Shown: positions 14,827 through 22,601 of the stretch, one piece after another | Position numbering within the stretch: the first letter of the stretch is position 1 | Layout: each line of letters begins with the position of its first letter | Assembly: GCA_963559135.1 (NCBI GenBank) | Contig: CAUWJP010000040.1 | Location: 1 to 22,601, forward strand | From: Sellimonas sp963559135 | GTDB taxonomy: Bacteria; Bacillota; Clostridia; Lachnospirales; Lachnospiraceae | Direction of reading: 5' to 3' | DNA length: 22,601 nucleotides | Translations under genes and position numbers: made by a program | The notes under the pieces: model-generated | Database searches by the model: none | The model's input: the letters and a program-made list of their open reading frames with translations, nothing else | What the model was told of the DNA's origin: nothing

Positions 14827-15852
14827 ATGATCATGTTTCAGAATGATTATGTGGAAGGAGCGCATCCAGCCGTCCTTCAGAAACTGATAGATACGAATAT
14901 GGAGCAGAGTGTTGGATACGGGGAAGATTCGTACTGCGAAGAGGCAAGAGCGCAGATCAGAAAAGCAGTTGGACGGGAAGACGTGGATGTCCATTTTCTT
15001 GTGGGAGGAACACAGACCAATCTGACTGTTATAGACGCCGCACTTCGCCCGTATCAGGGTGCACTATGCGCGCAGACCGGACATATTAACGTCCATGAAA
15101 CCGGTGCTGTCGAGGCGTGCGGACATAAGGTTCTTGCACTTCCGGGGCAGGATGGAAAGATTACAGCGGCTCAGGTCAAAGAGGCCTACGACAGCCACTG
15201 GGCGGATGGAGCGCATGAACATATGGTACAGCCAAAGATGGTATACATCTCACATCCGACGGAGCTTGGCACACTGTATACAAAACAGGAACTGACAGAC
15301 CTGAGAAAGATATGCGATGAATGTGGACTGTATCTCTTTCTGGATGGCGCAAGGCTTGCCTATGGACTTGCGGCAGAAGGGACAGATGTGACACTTTCAG
15401 ACATCGCGGCGCTGACAGATGCCTTCTACATCGGAGGGACCAAGGTGGGTGCACTGTTCGGGGAGTGTGTTGTAATCAGCCAGCCGGCGCTGAAAGAGGA
15501 TTTCCGTTATCTGATTAAACAGAAAGGCGGAATGCTCGCAAAGGGACGCCTTCTTGGCTTACAGTTCCTTGCTATGTTTGAAAATGATCTTTACATGGAG
15601 ATGGGGCGTCATGCAGACCGGCTTGCCATGAAGCTGAAAAAGGAGCTTCAGGAAAAAGGATACCGTTTCTATATGGACAGTATCACGAACCAGCAGTTCG
15701 TGATTGTGGAAGATACGAAACTGCAGGAACTGGAAAAAGAATTTTTGTTTAACCATGAGACACGCTATGACGCAGACCATACGGTGATCCGGATCTGTAC
15801 GTCATGGGCAACGAAAGAAGAACATATTGAAAAACTGGTTGCGACATTTTAA
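14827..15852 (+). CDS. Threonine aldolase-family PLP enzyme
   Basis: A 341-residue fold-type I PLP enzyme of the beta-eliminating lyase/low-specificity threonine aldolase family (cleaves threonine or allo-threonine to glycine and acetaldehyde). Visible features are FQNDYVEGAHPAVLQ at the start, VGGTQTN, the aromatic/His pair in GHINVHETGAVE, D173 and R176 in FLDGARLAYGL, and the PLP lysine K206 in YIGGTKVGALFGE. Length is typical. I chose ATG at 14827, 7 bases after AGGAGG; a second ATG lies at 14833. Possible -10 elements (TATACT and GATAAT, about 14748-14758) suggest its own promoter. A strong terminator follows. Substrate stereospecificity cannot be read from the sequence. Confidence 0.9.
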   Translation: MIMFQNDYVEGAHPAVLQKLIDTNMEQSVGYGEDSYCEEARAQIRKAVGREDVDVHFLVGGTQTNLTVIDAALRPYQGALCAQTGHINVHETGAVEACGHKVLALPGQDGKITAAQVKEAYDSHWADGAHEHMVQPKMVYISHPTELGTLYTKQELTDLRKICDECGLYLFLDGARLAYGLAAEGTDVTLSDIAALTDAFYIGGTKVGALFGECVVISQPALKEDFRYLIKQKGGMLAKGRLLGLQFLAMFENDLYMEMGRHADRLAMKLKKELQEKGYRFYMDSITNQQFVIVEDTKLQELEKEFLFNHETRYDADHTVIRICTSWATKEEHIEKLVATF

Positions 15853-15860
15853 AACGCCCG

Positions 15861-15904
15861 GCCCTGATGAGAAAACAGGAGAATTCTCCTTTCATCGGGG
15901 CTTT
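15861..15904 (+). terminator. Terminator with nested palindrome
   Basis: GCCCTGATGA (15861-15870) pairs with TCATCGGGGC (15892-15901) with one G-T wobble, and TTT follows. Inside the loop lies a perfect 14-base palindrome AGGAGAATTCTCCT (15877-15890), so the structure can fold as a stem on a stem. Confidence 0.75.
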
Positions 15905-15934
15905 CGTACAACCTAAAAATAAATGGAGGGTTAA

Positions 15935-16111
15935 ACTTCTGCCGAAGAGCGGCTTTCCAAGGAATATCAGAAACAGAAATCGATGATGACACTGGTAGCG
16001 GATGCTCTGGCCAGGGTAGTCAGTTATGTTTGGAACAATATTTACATCTGCCCGGAACCGGAGATTGTGGGAGCAGTAGGTGCTGCGCTTTACGCACTGG
16101 AGCAGATATAG
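15935..16111 (+). pseudogene. C-terminal remnant of a 2-hydroxyacyl-CoA dehydratase activase
   Basis: The frame opens after a stop (15932-15934) and ends at TAG 16109-16111. The last residues (IYICPEPEIVGAVGAALYALEQI region) match the C-terminus of single-domain HgdC/BcrA-type activases (pattern PE.P..VGA.GAAL.A). The part before it (SAEERLSKEYQKQKSMMTLV) is not recognisable. The nucleotide-binding and cysteine motifs are missing, and the only inner ATGs (15983, adjacent to another) lack a ribosome site. It most likely marks a lost activase gene. It is closer to single-domain activases than to either half of the protein at 4822-9207. Confidence 0.55.
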
Positions 16112-16129
16112 GTAGAAAGAGAGGAAGAG

Positions 16130-18766
16130 ATGAAGAAGGCGGCAAAAATCTGGAGAATCGTTTTATCTCTGATTGTAGTGATTTTATATGCAGTTGTATG
16201 GCGGCTTCCGGTAGGAGGAGAGAACTACAACCTGATCGAGGCATGGATACATGCGCTCCGGGCTGATAGTTATATGCAGTTCTGGCTTGGATCATCGGCG
16301 GGGCCGACGCTTGGATTCTGCCATATTTTGGGAACAATTGCAGTACTGCTTTATGTGGTGCGTCTGATTCTTATGATTTTAAAAAAAGAGGTTCATGCTT
16401 TGGATCTGGCATCGCGGGCCATGGTGTTTCTGTGTCTGATTGCCTGTATTCAGGCGGCAAATGCTTATGCCGCTGCATATGGGACGGAACTGAATAAGGA
16501 ACAGGCTAAGTTGGTGCCGCTGCTTTTCGTATCTATTGCCAGCCTGCTTGAATATGTAGGTTTCCGGTTCCTGGATGAATGGTATGAACAAATGGCAGCT
16601 TACCGGGAGGTCAAAAAGCAGGAAAGAGCGGCAAAACTCCGTAGAAAACAGGCTCTTTATTTTCCGGGACGGTATCCGAAAGAGCTTGGAATCCTTATCT
16701 GGGAAAACTTCCGATCCAGCATGAAAGACGGAGTGCTTCTCATTGTGGGCGGTATTTTTACCGCGATATTCCTTATTGTTGCCTTCGGAGTATTCCTTTC
16801 ATCAGAAAACATTCCGCAAGTGCCGGGAGTGCCGGAGTGGATTTTGAAATTACAGGGGATTTTTACAAATTCCACAGTGATGATTATTTTCCTCTGCGTT
16901 CTTTTGATGTATAATTTGATTTCCAATTATACGAAGGTGAGGAACCGGGAATACAGGACTTTCCTGATCCTAGGCATCCGTACCCGGACGATCTATCTTC
17001 TGTTTGCGGTAGAATTTGGCATCAGTATGGTATTATCCGCCATTCTTGGCCTGATTGCCGGAGGGATCATCTATTCCGTGCTCAGAGAGGCGCTTCAGGG
17101 AAGGATAGTGCTCCCGTCATTCTTTTCCGCTTACGTGATTGGATGGGGCGGGATCGCGTTTCTCCTGACACTGATTTTTTCTACCATGCTGAATCAGGAG
17201 AATATCCTGCGTATGGGGAATTCCACTGTGCTTTATGAAGAGAAAGAAGCGGAGACCGTGCCGTCTGCCGTGTGGAGACAGATCGTTCTGGGACTGGTTC
17301 TGATTGATGCGGCGGCGACATGGTATACATCAACCGCCTGGAGTGAGAATAAGGGAAGTTATCTGTTTGTTGCCCTTGCTGTGTTTCTCATCCTGACCGG
17401 TGTGATGATAAGAAGCGTCAAAAAAGTCCGGCTGAATCCGAAAAAATATATCAAGGATGTGCTTTGGAACAAGGAATGGAGATACCGGTTTAAAAAGAAC
17501 CGGTGGAGCATCTATGTGATGGCGGTTGTACATATCTGTGTCCTTTCCTTTGCCGGAATTCCACTGATCAGCGGCCTGATTACGCCATCGGCAGAGACGC
17601 AGCTACCATATGATATTGTCAGCATGGCCTATGACCAGGATATGGACCGCGTAGAAGCGGTCATGGAAGAGTATGATGTGAAAACGCAGGTTTATCCGAT
17701 GGTGCGGGTCAACTCAGTAAGAGGAAACAGCAGCCTGGAGGACGAGCGGATGGTGAGCATGGAGCAGGGACAGTATATCGGAATTTCTGAGGATACCTAC
17801 CGGGCTTTGAAAGAGGCGCTTGGGAAAACGCCGGAGAATCTGGATTTAAAGGACGGACAAATTCATACGGTTTATCAGCAGAATGTATCCATGCCGGCCA
17901 GAAATCTGGATTACAGCGGATCCAGAACGGGAAATTATCTTCGGTTCGGACAGCCGCTTCTCTATTACAGTGTAGACCGCAGGCACGAGATTTACACTGG
18001 TCATGAGGAAGTAAGCAGAGAGAGGGATATCCTGATCGGAGTGCTGGGAGAAGGAGAACAGGAACAGCTTGTTGTCTTTTCCGATGAAGAATTTGAGCGG
18101 GGATACGAATCCGTGCGGAAGAAAAATGAAGAGAATATGACAATTCTTCTGGAGCAGGGAGAGGCAGCATGGGAAGAATATATGGTTCAGAATGAGGACA
18201 ACCTGACGGATGGGCCGACTAATCTGATTTTGTGGGAAGTACCAGAGGATCAGTATGAGGACGTCGTTTCAGCACTTTCTTTCCTGGAGGAAGAGCATCC
18301 GATCGACCGGCTCTTCGATGAGAGGGTAGGAAATTTGTATCCAAAAGATGAGATGATTGGAAAGGTGAAGGAGAACAATGTCCGGGATTTGACAACACAG
18401 GCTGTGGCAGCAGTACTTATCTTTATATTCGGACTGTTCCAGATCTATTCCAAGACACAGAGTGAAGCTGGATTGATGCAGGAGCAGGATCTGTTCCTGA
18501 TCCGTCTTGGAATGAAAGAAAAAGAGCGTCGTAAGCTGATGCGTCGACAGATTCATCAACCATTCTGGATTTCCGCGGTCGCCGGAATTCTGATCGAGGC
18601 AGTATTCGCACTGTTGACATTTGAAGTGCGGTCTTATCATACAGGGGATATGCTGCAGTATACGGCAGCGGCAGCTATCTTTACGATCATCTACTACCTG
18701 ATATGGGAGATCTGGCTGACAGTGATGGAACGAAAAATATGGAAAGAAGCTGAAGGCAGGAAATAA
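16130..18766 (+). CDS. FtsX-type ABC transporter permease with extra N-terminal membrane block
   Basis: An 878-residue membrane protein. Residues 1-165 form four extra membrane helices, then comes a basic segment (REVKKQERAAKLRRKQAL). The first FtsX-like unit (about 200-345) contains the typical cytoplasmic coupling stretch KVRNREYRTFLILGIRTR, followed by two or three more helices (to about 440). A soluble region of about 260 residues (about 490-750, extracytoplasmic if like BceB/MacB) precedes the last FtsX-like unit (about 755-860, with QEQDLFLIRLGMKEKERRK). Such permeases move peptides or lipids or transmit mechanical signals, with an ATPase partner. No ATPase gene is in the window. The ATG at 16130 follows GAGG. 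A terminator closes it. Confidence 0.75.
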   Translation: MKKAAKIWRIVLSLIVVILYAVVWRLPVGGENYNLIEAWIHALRADSYMQFWLGSSAGPTLGFCHILGTIAVLLYVVRLILMILKKEVHALDLASRAMVFLCLIACIQAANAYAAAYGTELNKEQAKLVPLLFVSIASLLEYVGFRFLDEWYEQMAAYREVKKQERAAKLRRKQALYFPGRYPKELGILIWENFRSSMKDGVLLIVGGIFTAIFLIVAFGVFLSSENIPQVPGVPEWILKLQGIFTNSTVMIIFLCVLLMYNLISNYTKVRNREYRTFLILGIRTRTIYLLFAVEFGISMVLSAILGLIAGGIIYSVLREALQGRIVLPSFFSAYVIGWGGIAFLLTLIFSTMLNQENILRMGNSTVLYEEKEAETVPSAVWRQIVLGLVLIDAAATWYTSTAWSENKGSYLFVALAVFLILTGVMIRSVKKVRLNPKKYIKDVLWNKEWRYRFKKNRWSIYVMAVVHICVLSFAGIPLISGLITPSAETQLPYDIVSMAYDQDMDRVEAVMEEYDVKTQVYPMVRVNSVRGNSSLEDERMVSMEQGQYIGISEDTYRALKEALGKTPENLDLKDGQIHTVYQQNVSMPARNLDYSGSRTGNYLRFGQPLLYYSVDRRHEIYTGHEEVSRERDILIGVLGEGEQEQLVVFSDEEFERGYESVRKKNEENMTILLEQGEAAWEEYMVQNEDNLTDGPTNLILWEVPEDQYEDVVSALSFLEEEHPIDRLFDERVGNLYPKDEMIGKVKENNVRDLTTQAVAAVLIFIFGLFQIYSKTQSEAGLMQEQDLFLIRLGMKEKERRKLMRRQIHQPFWISAVAGILIEAVFALLTFEVRSYHTGDMLQYTAAAAIFTIIYYLIWEIWLTVMERKIWKEAEGRK

Positions 18767-18796
18767 ATATAAAAATGGCTTCCGGCTGACGTTTTT

Positions 18797-18840
18797 GGCA
18801 CAGGCTGATAGAGGAGAAATCCTCCGTCCTGTGCCTTTTT
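18797..18840 (+). terminator. Strong rho-independent terminator after the permease
   Basis: GGCACAGG (18797-18804) pairs with CCTGTGCC (18828-18835), with an inner GGAG/CTCC pairing, and TTTTT follows at 18836-18840. It separates the permease from the next operon. Confidence 0.85.
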
Positions 18841-18901
18841 ATGTCTCGAAACAGTAGTCCTGTCTTTTATGACGGTTTTTCTTTCTTTTGTGTTGTGGTA
18901 C

Positions 18902-18930
18902 TTGAAGATCAAAATTCAGAGAATTATAAT
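18902..18930 (+). promoter_or_regulatory. Near-consensus sigma-A promoter for the LytTR operon
   Basis: TTGAAG (18902-18907), exactly 17 bases, then TATAAT (18925-18930), 28 bases before the start codon. No clear LytTR-type direct repeats were seen just upstream, so autoregulation cannot be claimed. Confidence 0.75.
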
Positions 18931-18958
18931 GAACGCACAAGGGGACAAGGAGGGGCTT

Positions 18959-19660
18959 ATGATTCGGATTGCAGTCTGTGATGATCAGGAAATCGTGTGT
19001 GAAAATGTCAGGAAGATGATCTTGAATGAAGAGGAGAACCGCTACGAGGTGGATGTTTTTCAAAGCGGAAAAGAGCTGCTGGAAGCGGGGCGTAAATATG
19101 ATATTTTGTTCCTGGATATTGACATGCCGGGGATGGATGGGATTGAGACGGCAAAGGAGATCCGCAAGACAGATAAGCAGGTCGAGATTATTTATATTAC
19201 TAATTATGGGGGCTATGCAGGCTATGCTTTTGGAGTTCATGCTTTCGGCTATCTGCTCAAACCGGTCAAAGAAAAGGAGATCAAGCGGCAGCTCAGGGAA
19301 GCATTGGAATACATGCAGAAGGAAAATCAGAAGCCGATTGTGGAGCTTCTGACGAAGTCGGGAAGAATCCGGCTTCCGGCGGAGGAAATTTATTACTTTG
19401 AATATACATTCCGGATGCTTGAGGTGCATACAAAGGACGGCGTCTATTACCAGCAGGAAAAGATCAGTGAATGTCTGGAAAAGATGCGGCCGTATGGATT
19501 TGCGATGCCGCATAAAAGCTTTGTAGTCAATCTGGATCAGGTCAGGGGAATTAAAGGATACGAGATCACTATGATGAACGGGAGCGTTCTTCCGCTTTCG
19601 CAGAAAAAGGGAAGGTCATTCCGGGAGGAGCTGAATCTGTTCCTGGCAGGACGGCTGTGA
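18959..19660 (+). CDS. LytTR-family response regulator (AgrA/LytR type)
   Basis: A 233-residue regulator. The receiver domain (1-120) has the acidic pair in AVCDDQEIV, phospho-acceptor D53 in LFLDIDMPGMDG and K101 in YLLKPV. A LytTR DNA-binding domain follows from about residue 130 (LLTKSGRIRLPAEEIYYFEY, then PHKSFVVNLDQVRGI and PLSQKKGRSFREEL). LytTR regulators control virulence, bacteriocin, quorum-sensing and cell-envelope genes, usually at paired direct repeats. I chose the ATG at 18959 because AGGAGG lies 5 bases upstream. The frame is open further 5', but the promoter lies in that stretch. It is first in a five-gene operon, with its GHKL kinase 10 bases downstream. Confidence 0.93.
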   Translation: MIRIAVCDDQEIVCENVRKMILNEEENRYEVDVFQSGKELLEAGRKYDILFLDIDMPGMDGIETAKEIRKTDKQVEIIYITNYGGYAGYAFGVHAFGYLLKPVKEKEIKRQLREALEYMQKENQKPIVELLTKSGRIRLPAEEIYYFEYTFRMLEVHTKDGVYYQQEKISECLEKMRPYGFAMPHKSFVVNLDQVRGIKGYEITMMNGSVLPLSQKKGRSFREELNLFLAGRL

Positions 19661-19670
19661 GGAAATGGTT

Positions 19671-20993
19671 ATGAATATAGGATTTACAGAAGTAGAAAGA
19701 ATCATCATCGCGCTGGCAGAGCTTCTTTATTGTCTGGCATACACCTATGCAGCGTGGTATTTCATGAAGAGGAACCACAGGGCTGAGGAAATTCCGCAGA
19801 TGGTCCGGATACTCACTGTTTTGATTTTATTTTTGACTTCGATTCTGACCTTTAGGCAGGAAAATGCGCTGCTTTATGCAGGGTGCGGCATGCTGATTCT
19901 GTTCGGTCTGTCATCGTTGTTTTATCTTAGAACAAAGGCGGGGATCGTGGAGACGATTCTATTTGCATTAGCCATATTTGGAAGTTATCTGGTGTTTACG
20001 ATGCTGCTTGATTTTTTTGGATACGGCTTCGGTTCATCTATAACGTGGATGGTTGGGAACTGGTATTTTCTGATGAGGTCGGTAGTTTATCTTCTTCTGG
20101 CGGTGGAATACATCCTGATCTCCTGGTGTTTTGTCAAAGTATTCCGTGAAAAGGATCAGGTATTTCTTTCCAACGGGCAGACAGCGGTATTTCTGCTGAT
20201 TCCATTCCTGATGCTGGCACTGATTCTTGCATTGTATCTGAATGGGGACACATTGTTGCTGATCTACGGATACGGAAGCCTGGCAGCGGCGGTGCTTGGG
20301 CTTGTACTTCTTCATCTTTTGGTCATCTATCTGTTTGGATATATGATCGGGCAGCAGAAGAAAAATCTACAGTACCAGCTCTATGAGCAGCAAAGGGAGA
20401 TGATGATGCATCAATATCGGGAACTGGAAGAGAAGTATCAGGCGTCCAGAAAGGTGATTCATGATGTAAAAAATCATATCCAGATGATCGGGGAACTGTA
20501 TCACATGGGTGATCTGGAAGCAGCGGACCGGTATTGTAATGATATCGGAGGAATGCTCAGAAGCCTGGAACGGGTTACCTACACGGATCACCGGATGCTG
20601 AACATGATTCTCAATGAAAAACTGAATATTCAAGAAATGAAAGGGGCCAGACTTCACATCGAGATCGGTCAGGCGGATCTTTCGTTCATGAAAGATATTG
20701 ATGTGACGACTGTCTTTTCCAATCTGCTGGACAATGCAAGGGAAGCAGTCGCTGAGTGTGAGGAAGACTGTTATCTCTCGCTTAAGATGGATGAAGCAAA
20801 AGATTTTCTTGTGATCTGTCTCCGGAATTCCTGTCCGGCAAAGAGGAAAAAGCGAAAGGGGCATGAAGGACTTGGACTTGTCAATGTCCGGCATATTGTG
20901 GAATCCTACGGTGGGACAATGCAGGTTTCAAGACTGAAAGACGGATACCAGACGAGCATCACCATACCAATAGAAAGAGGGAAAGAAAAATGA
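19671..20993 (+). CDS. GHKL-domain sensor histidine kinase (AgrC-like)
   Basis: A 440-residue kinase with about six or seven membrane helices in the first 225 residues and a coiled region (QYQLYEQQREMMMHQYRELEE). The dimerisation/phospho-acceptor motif is VIHDVKNHI (H264), followed by a GHKL ATPase domain with N-box NLLDNAREA (from about 351) and G-box HEGLGLVNVRHIVESYGG. This is the architecture of peptide-sensing AgrC/ComD-type kinases, but no AgrB-like processing gene or recognisable autoinducer precursor is nearby, so the signal is unknown. I chose ATG at 19671 (GAGG 8 bases upstream) over ATG at 19665. Its stop overlaps the next start (ATGA), so translation is coupled. Confidence 0.9.
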   Translation: MNIGFTEVERIIIALAELLYCLAYTYAAWYFMKRNHRAEEIPQMVRILTVLILFLTSILTFRQENALLYAGCGMLILFGLSSLFYLRTKAGIVETILFALAIFGSYLVFTMLLDFFGYGFGSSITWMVGNWYFLMRSVVYLLLAVEYILISWCFVKVFREKDQVFLSNGQTAVFLLIPFLMLALILALYLNGDTLLLIYGYGSLAAAVLGLVLLHLLVIYLFGYMIGQQKKNLQYQLYEQQREMMMHQYRELEEKYQASRKVIHDVKNHIQMIGELYHMGDLEAADRYCNDIGGMLRSLERVTYTDHRMLNMILNEKLNIQEMKGARLHIEIGQADLSFMKDIDVTTVFSNLLDNAREAVAECEEDCYLSLKMDEAKDFLVICLRNSCPAKRKKRKGHEGLGLVNVRHIVESYGGTMQVSRLKDGYQTSITIPIERGKEK

Positions 20994-21409
20994 AAAAGAG
21001 AAAAAGAATCATTTGTGTCATGATGACAATAATCGCGCTGATGCTTCTTACCACGGGATGTGCATCGAAGCTTTCCGAAAAATTCGATGAGGGAGAAGTG
21101 CAGAAAAAAGCGGAGGAAATCGCAGAGCTTTCCTGTACCGGAGAGATCAGCAAAGCATACGGAATGCTTAGTGAGATGATGAAAGCGCAGATTACGGAAG
21201 AGCAGATCCGGGCCGGAATCGAAGGGACAATAGAGCCCCTTGGAGACTTTGAGAAGATCAGCGGAACCAATGTCAGCGGGCAGAAAGACAAGGACACAGG
21301 GACCGAATACGCGCTGGCCATTGTGATGGCCCAGTTCTCGGACGGGAAGGCACAGTTTACCATTTCCTTTGATACAGAAATGAACTGTATCGGATTTTAT
21401 ATCAAATAA
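20990..21409 (+). CDS. DUF3887-type lipoprotein
   Basis: A 139-residue protein. The N-terminus is a lipoprotein signal peptide (KKRKR, hydrophobic core, lipobox LTTGC with C24 as the lipidation site). The mature part (about 115 residues) resembles DUF3887, a small fold found in secreted or lipid-anchored proteins (AEEIAELSCTGEISKAYGML, then SFDTEMNCIGFYI at the end). Function is unknown. It would sit on the outer face of the membrane, where it could sense or shield. It overlaps the kinase gene by 4 bases, so it is made with it. Confidence 0.8.
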   Translation: MKKRKRIICVMMTIIALMLLTTGCASKLSEKFDEGEVQKKAEEIAELSCTGEISKAYGMLSEMMKAQITEEQIRAGIEGTIEPLGDFEKISGTNVSGQKDKDTGTEYALAIVMAQFSDGKAQFTISFDTEMNCIGFYIK

Positions 21410-21426
21410 GACAGGAGGGATCAGGT

Positions 21427-22383
21427 ATGAAGACGTTTGAACACTACAGAAAGAGCGAGATTTTTGCCATGCTTCTGATGTGGATGATTACGATTGGAGT
21501 TGGGATCTATATTGCAGTGATGTATCAGAAGATTCCGGATGTGATACCGACTCACTTTGGCTTCTGGGGACAACCAGACAGTTGGGGAAGCAAAACAAGT
21601 CTTTTATTCCTCTATGGAGTGAGTGTGCTGATGGTTATGATTGAACAGTGGGCGCTTCATGCGGCGGTGAAAAACTCAGTGAAGACAGGAATCGGCAGTA
21701 TGATAAACAGAGATACCATTGCGGTGACAGGACCTTTTCTCGCAGGATTATTCGGATGGTGTAGCGTGGGGACGATCTGGCTTGGAAGACTTGGGAAATA
21801 CTTTGTCTTTGTGATCTTCGGACTTGTTGCGGCTCTTTTCATTTTTATCATTATCAGGCAGGCACAGGAACGGAAATATGCGCAGGAGAGCGGCGGTATC
21901 AGGGCAAATAGAGAAAGAGAAGTATACAGAACCGAAAAAAGAGACGATACACTTGGAATTCCGGATATAAAGTTTCAGGGAAAAGTAGATCTGTGGGCAT
22001 GGGCTCTTTTGATCTTTATCAATGTACTGGTTATCTGGTCCGTTATCCCGGCTGCAGGAGGCGGGAAAGAGGAAGTTGTATCCATAATCACAGCTCTGGT
22101 TGTACTTGTTCTGGTGGATCTTCTGATGGTACCCATGTATTTCAGAAATTATATTCTGCTTGGAGAACAGGAGTTGCTGATCGTATTCGGGTTTTTAAAA
22201 AAACGAATCCATTACCGGAATATTGAACTCCTGGAAGAAACACACAATCCACTTTCATCTCTCGCTATGTCACTTGACCGGATTTACATTCATACAAATT
22301 CTGGAGATGACGTCCTTGTGGCAGTCAAAGAGAAACAGGCGTTTATCGAGGAAGTGTATCGAAGGGCAGAGATTTGGGAGTGA
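21427..22383 (+). CDS. DUF1648 / PH-like domain membrane protein
   Basis: A 318-residue membrane protein. Its N-terminal part has the DUF1648 signature: a membrane helix, then QKIPDVIPTHFGFWGQPDSWG (about residues 34-54, with H43), and two or three further helices. DUF1648 is best known from SdpI-type immunity proteins, although many members have no known role. After a hydrophilic linker (about 155-180) come two membrane helices and a C-terminal PH-like stretch (YILLGEQELLIVFGFLKKRI, then IYIHTNSGDDVLVAVKEKQAFI). The ATG at 21427 follows AGGAGG. It is the fourth gene of the operon. Immunity or membrane sensing is possible but inferred only. Confidence 0.82.
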   Translation: MKTFEHYRKSEIFAMLLMWMITIGVGIYIAVMYQKIPDVIPTHFGFWGQPDSWGSKTSLLFLYGVSVLMVMIEQWALHAAVKNSVKTGIGSMINRDTIAVTGPFLAGLFGWCSVGTIWLGRLGKYFVFVIFGLVAALFIFIIIRQAQERKYAQESGGIRANREREVYRTEKRDDTLGIPDIKFQGKVDLWAWALLIFINVLVIWSVIPAAGGGKEEVVSIITALVVLVLVDLLMVPMYFRNYILLGEQELLIVFGFLKKRIHYRNIELLEETHNPLSSLAMSLDRIYIHTNSGDDVLVAVKEKQAFIEEVYRRAEIWE

Positions 22384-22562
22384 AAGAAAGAGAGAGTTTT
22401 GAGAAAATGAAACAACGTGGGTACGATGAGGCCGTAGATAGAATTCTGTATACAAAATACGAAGCTAGAGTCGGCAAGGAGGCTGCAAAGAAGCGGTGGA
22501 GCAGATTAGATAAAAGAATCATTGGAAAAGAATATGAGATAAAAGGAGGGGCTGTGAAATAA
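22374..22562 (+). CDS. Small basic protein of unknown function (about 62 aa)
   Basis: I do not recognise the family. It is a soluble, highly charged helical protein (YDEAVDRILYTKYEARVG, then KEAAKKRWSRLDKRIIG) and may bind nucleic acid or a partner protein. The frame opens with TTG at 22374 (AGGG 7 bases upstream) and overlaps the preceding gene. GTG at 22380 and ATG at 22407 are alternatives, the latter giving 51 residues. Position and overlap make it the last gene of the LytTR operon. A hairpin overlaps its stop codon. Confidence 0.5.
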   Translation: MGVKERESFEKMKQRGYDEAVDRILYTKYEARVGKEAAKKRWSRLDKRIIGKEYEIKGGAVK

Positions 22563-22583
22563 CAGCCTCTACGGAAAAAGAGG
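22547..22583 (+). other. Two mutually exclusive hairpins at the end of the operon
   Basis: A 9-bp stem (22547-22555 with 22562-22570, one wobble) overlaps the stop codon of the small gene. Its right arm also pairs with a second partner: CCTCT (22566-22570) with AGAGG (22579-22583), followed by ACTTTT. Only one can form at a time. The second resembles a weak terminator. The window ends soon after, so its role cannot be judged. Confidence 0.35.
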
Positions 22584-22601
22584 ACTTTTCGTTCAAAATG
22601 A

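Noticed and set aside
18869..18958. 30-codon N-terminal extension of the LytTR regulator
   Set aside because: It contains the promoter (18902-18930). The receiver domain starts naturally at MIRIAVCDD with AGGAGG before it.
1..22601. CRISPR arrays, tRNA or rRNA genes, insertion sequences
   Set aside because: No regularly spaced repeats, no recognisable tRNA or rRNA segments and no transposase-like frames were seen on either strand by eye. A dedicated scan was not possible.

Overview
The window looks like chromosome from an anaerobic, low-to-mid GC Bacillota, most likely a gut Lachnospiraceae (Blautia/Dorea/Mediterraneibacter type). This is inferred from AGGAGG-type ribosome sites, sigma-A promoters, purine-rich coding strands, and the gene set: a giant 2-hydroxyacyl-CoA dehydratase activase-type protein, a TipA-like MerR regulator, GHKL/LytTR signalling and DUF1648 and DUF3887 proteins. 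No rRNA, tRNA, insertion sequence, CRISPR array or phage gene was recognised.

Left part (1-4800, AT-richer). A small membrane protein gene on the minus strand lies behind its own leader, which has a consensus promoter, tiny ribosome-site-led reading frames (one apparently broken) and a terminator. Diverging from it are a small cupin, a FUSC-family membrane protein and a MerR/TipA-type regulator whose promoter has the long spacer and dyad typical of MerR control. The following gap holds a decayed XRE repressor fragment, then a promoter followed at once by a terminator hairpin.

Centre (4822-15904, GC-richer). A 1461-residue activase/dehydratase-type iron-sulfur protein stands alone, closed by its own terminator. 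Next comes an OmpR-type response regulator broken by a single-base frameshift in its DNA-binding domain, and an intact sensor kinase. These are followed by a prepilin peptidase, a stand-alone riboflavin kinase with a TTG start, a DUF3810 membrane metallopeptidase, the holin-like pair lrgA/lrgB and a threonine-aldolase-family enzyme. A short remnant of an activase C-terminus follows that terminator.

Right part (15905-22601). An 878-residue FtsX-type permease with no ATPase beside it ends at a strong terminator. A consensus promoter then drives a compact five-gene operon: LytTR response regulator, GHKL sensor kinase, DUF3887 lipoprotein, DUF1648 plus PH-like membrane protein, and a small basic protein. 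The tight spacing and membrane or envelope products suggest a self-contained cell-surface signalling and response module. With the neighbouring permease it is the best candidate here for an undescribed system. Its signal and output are not visible in the sequence.
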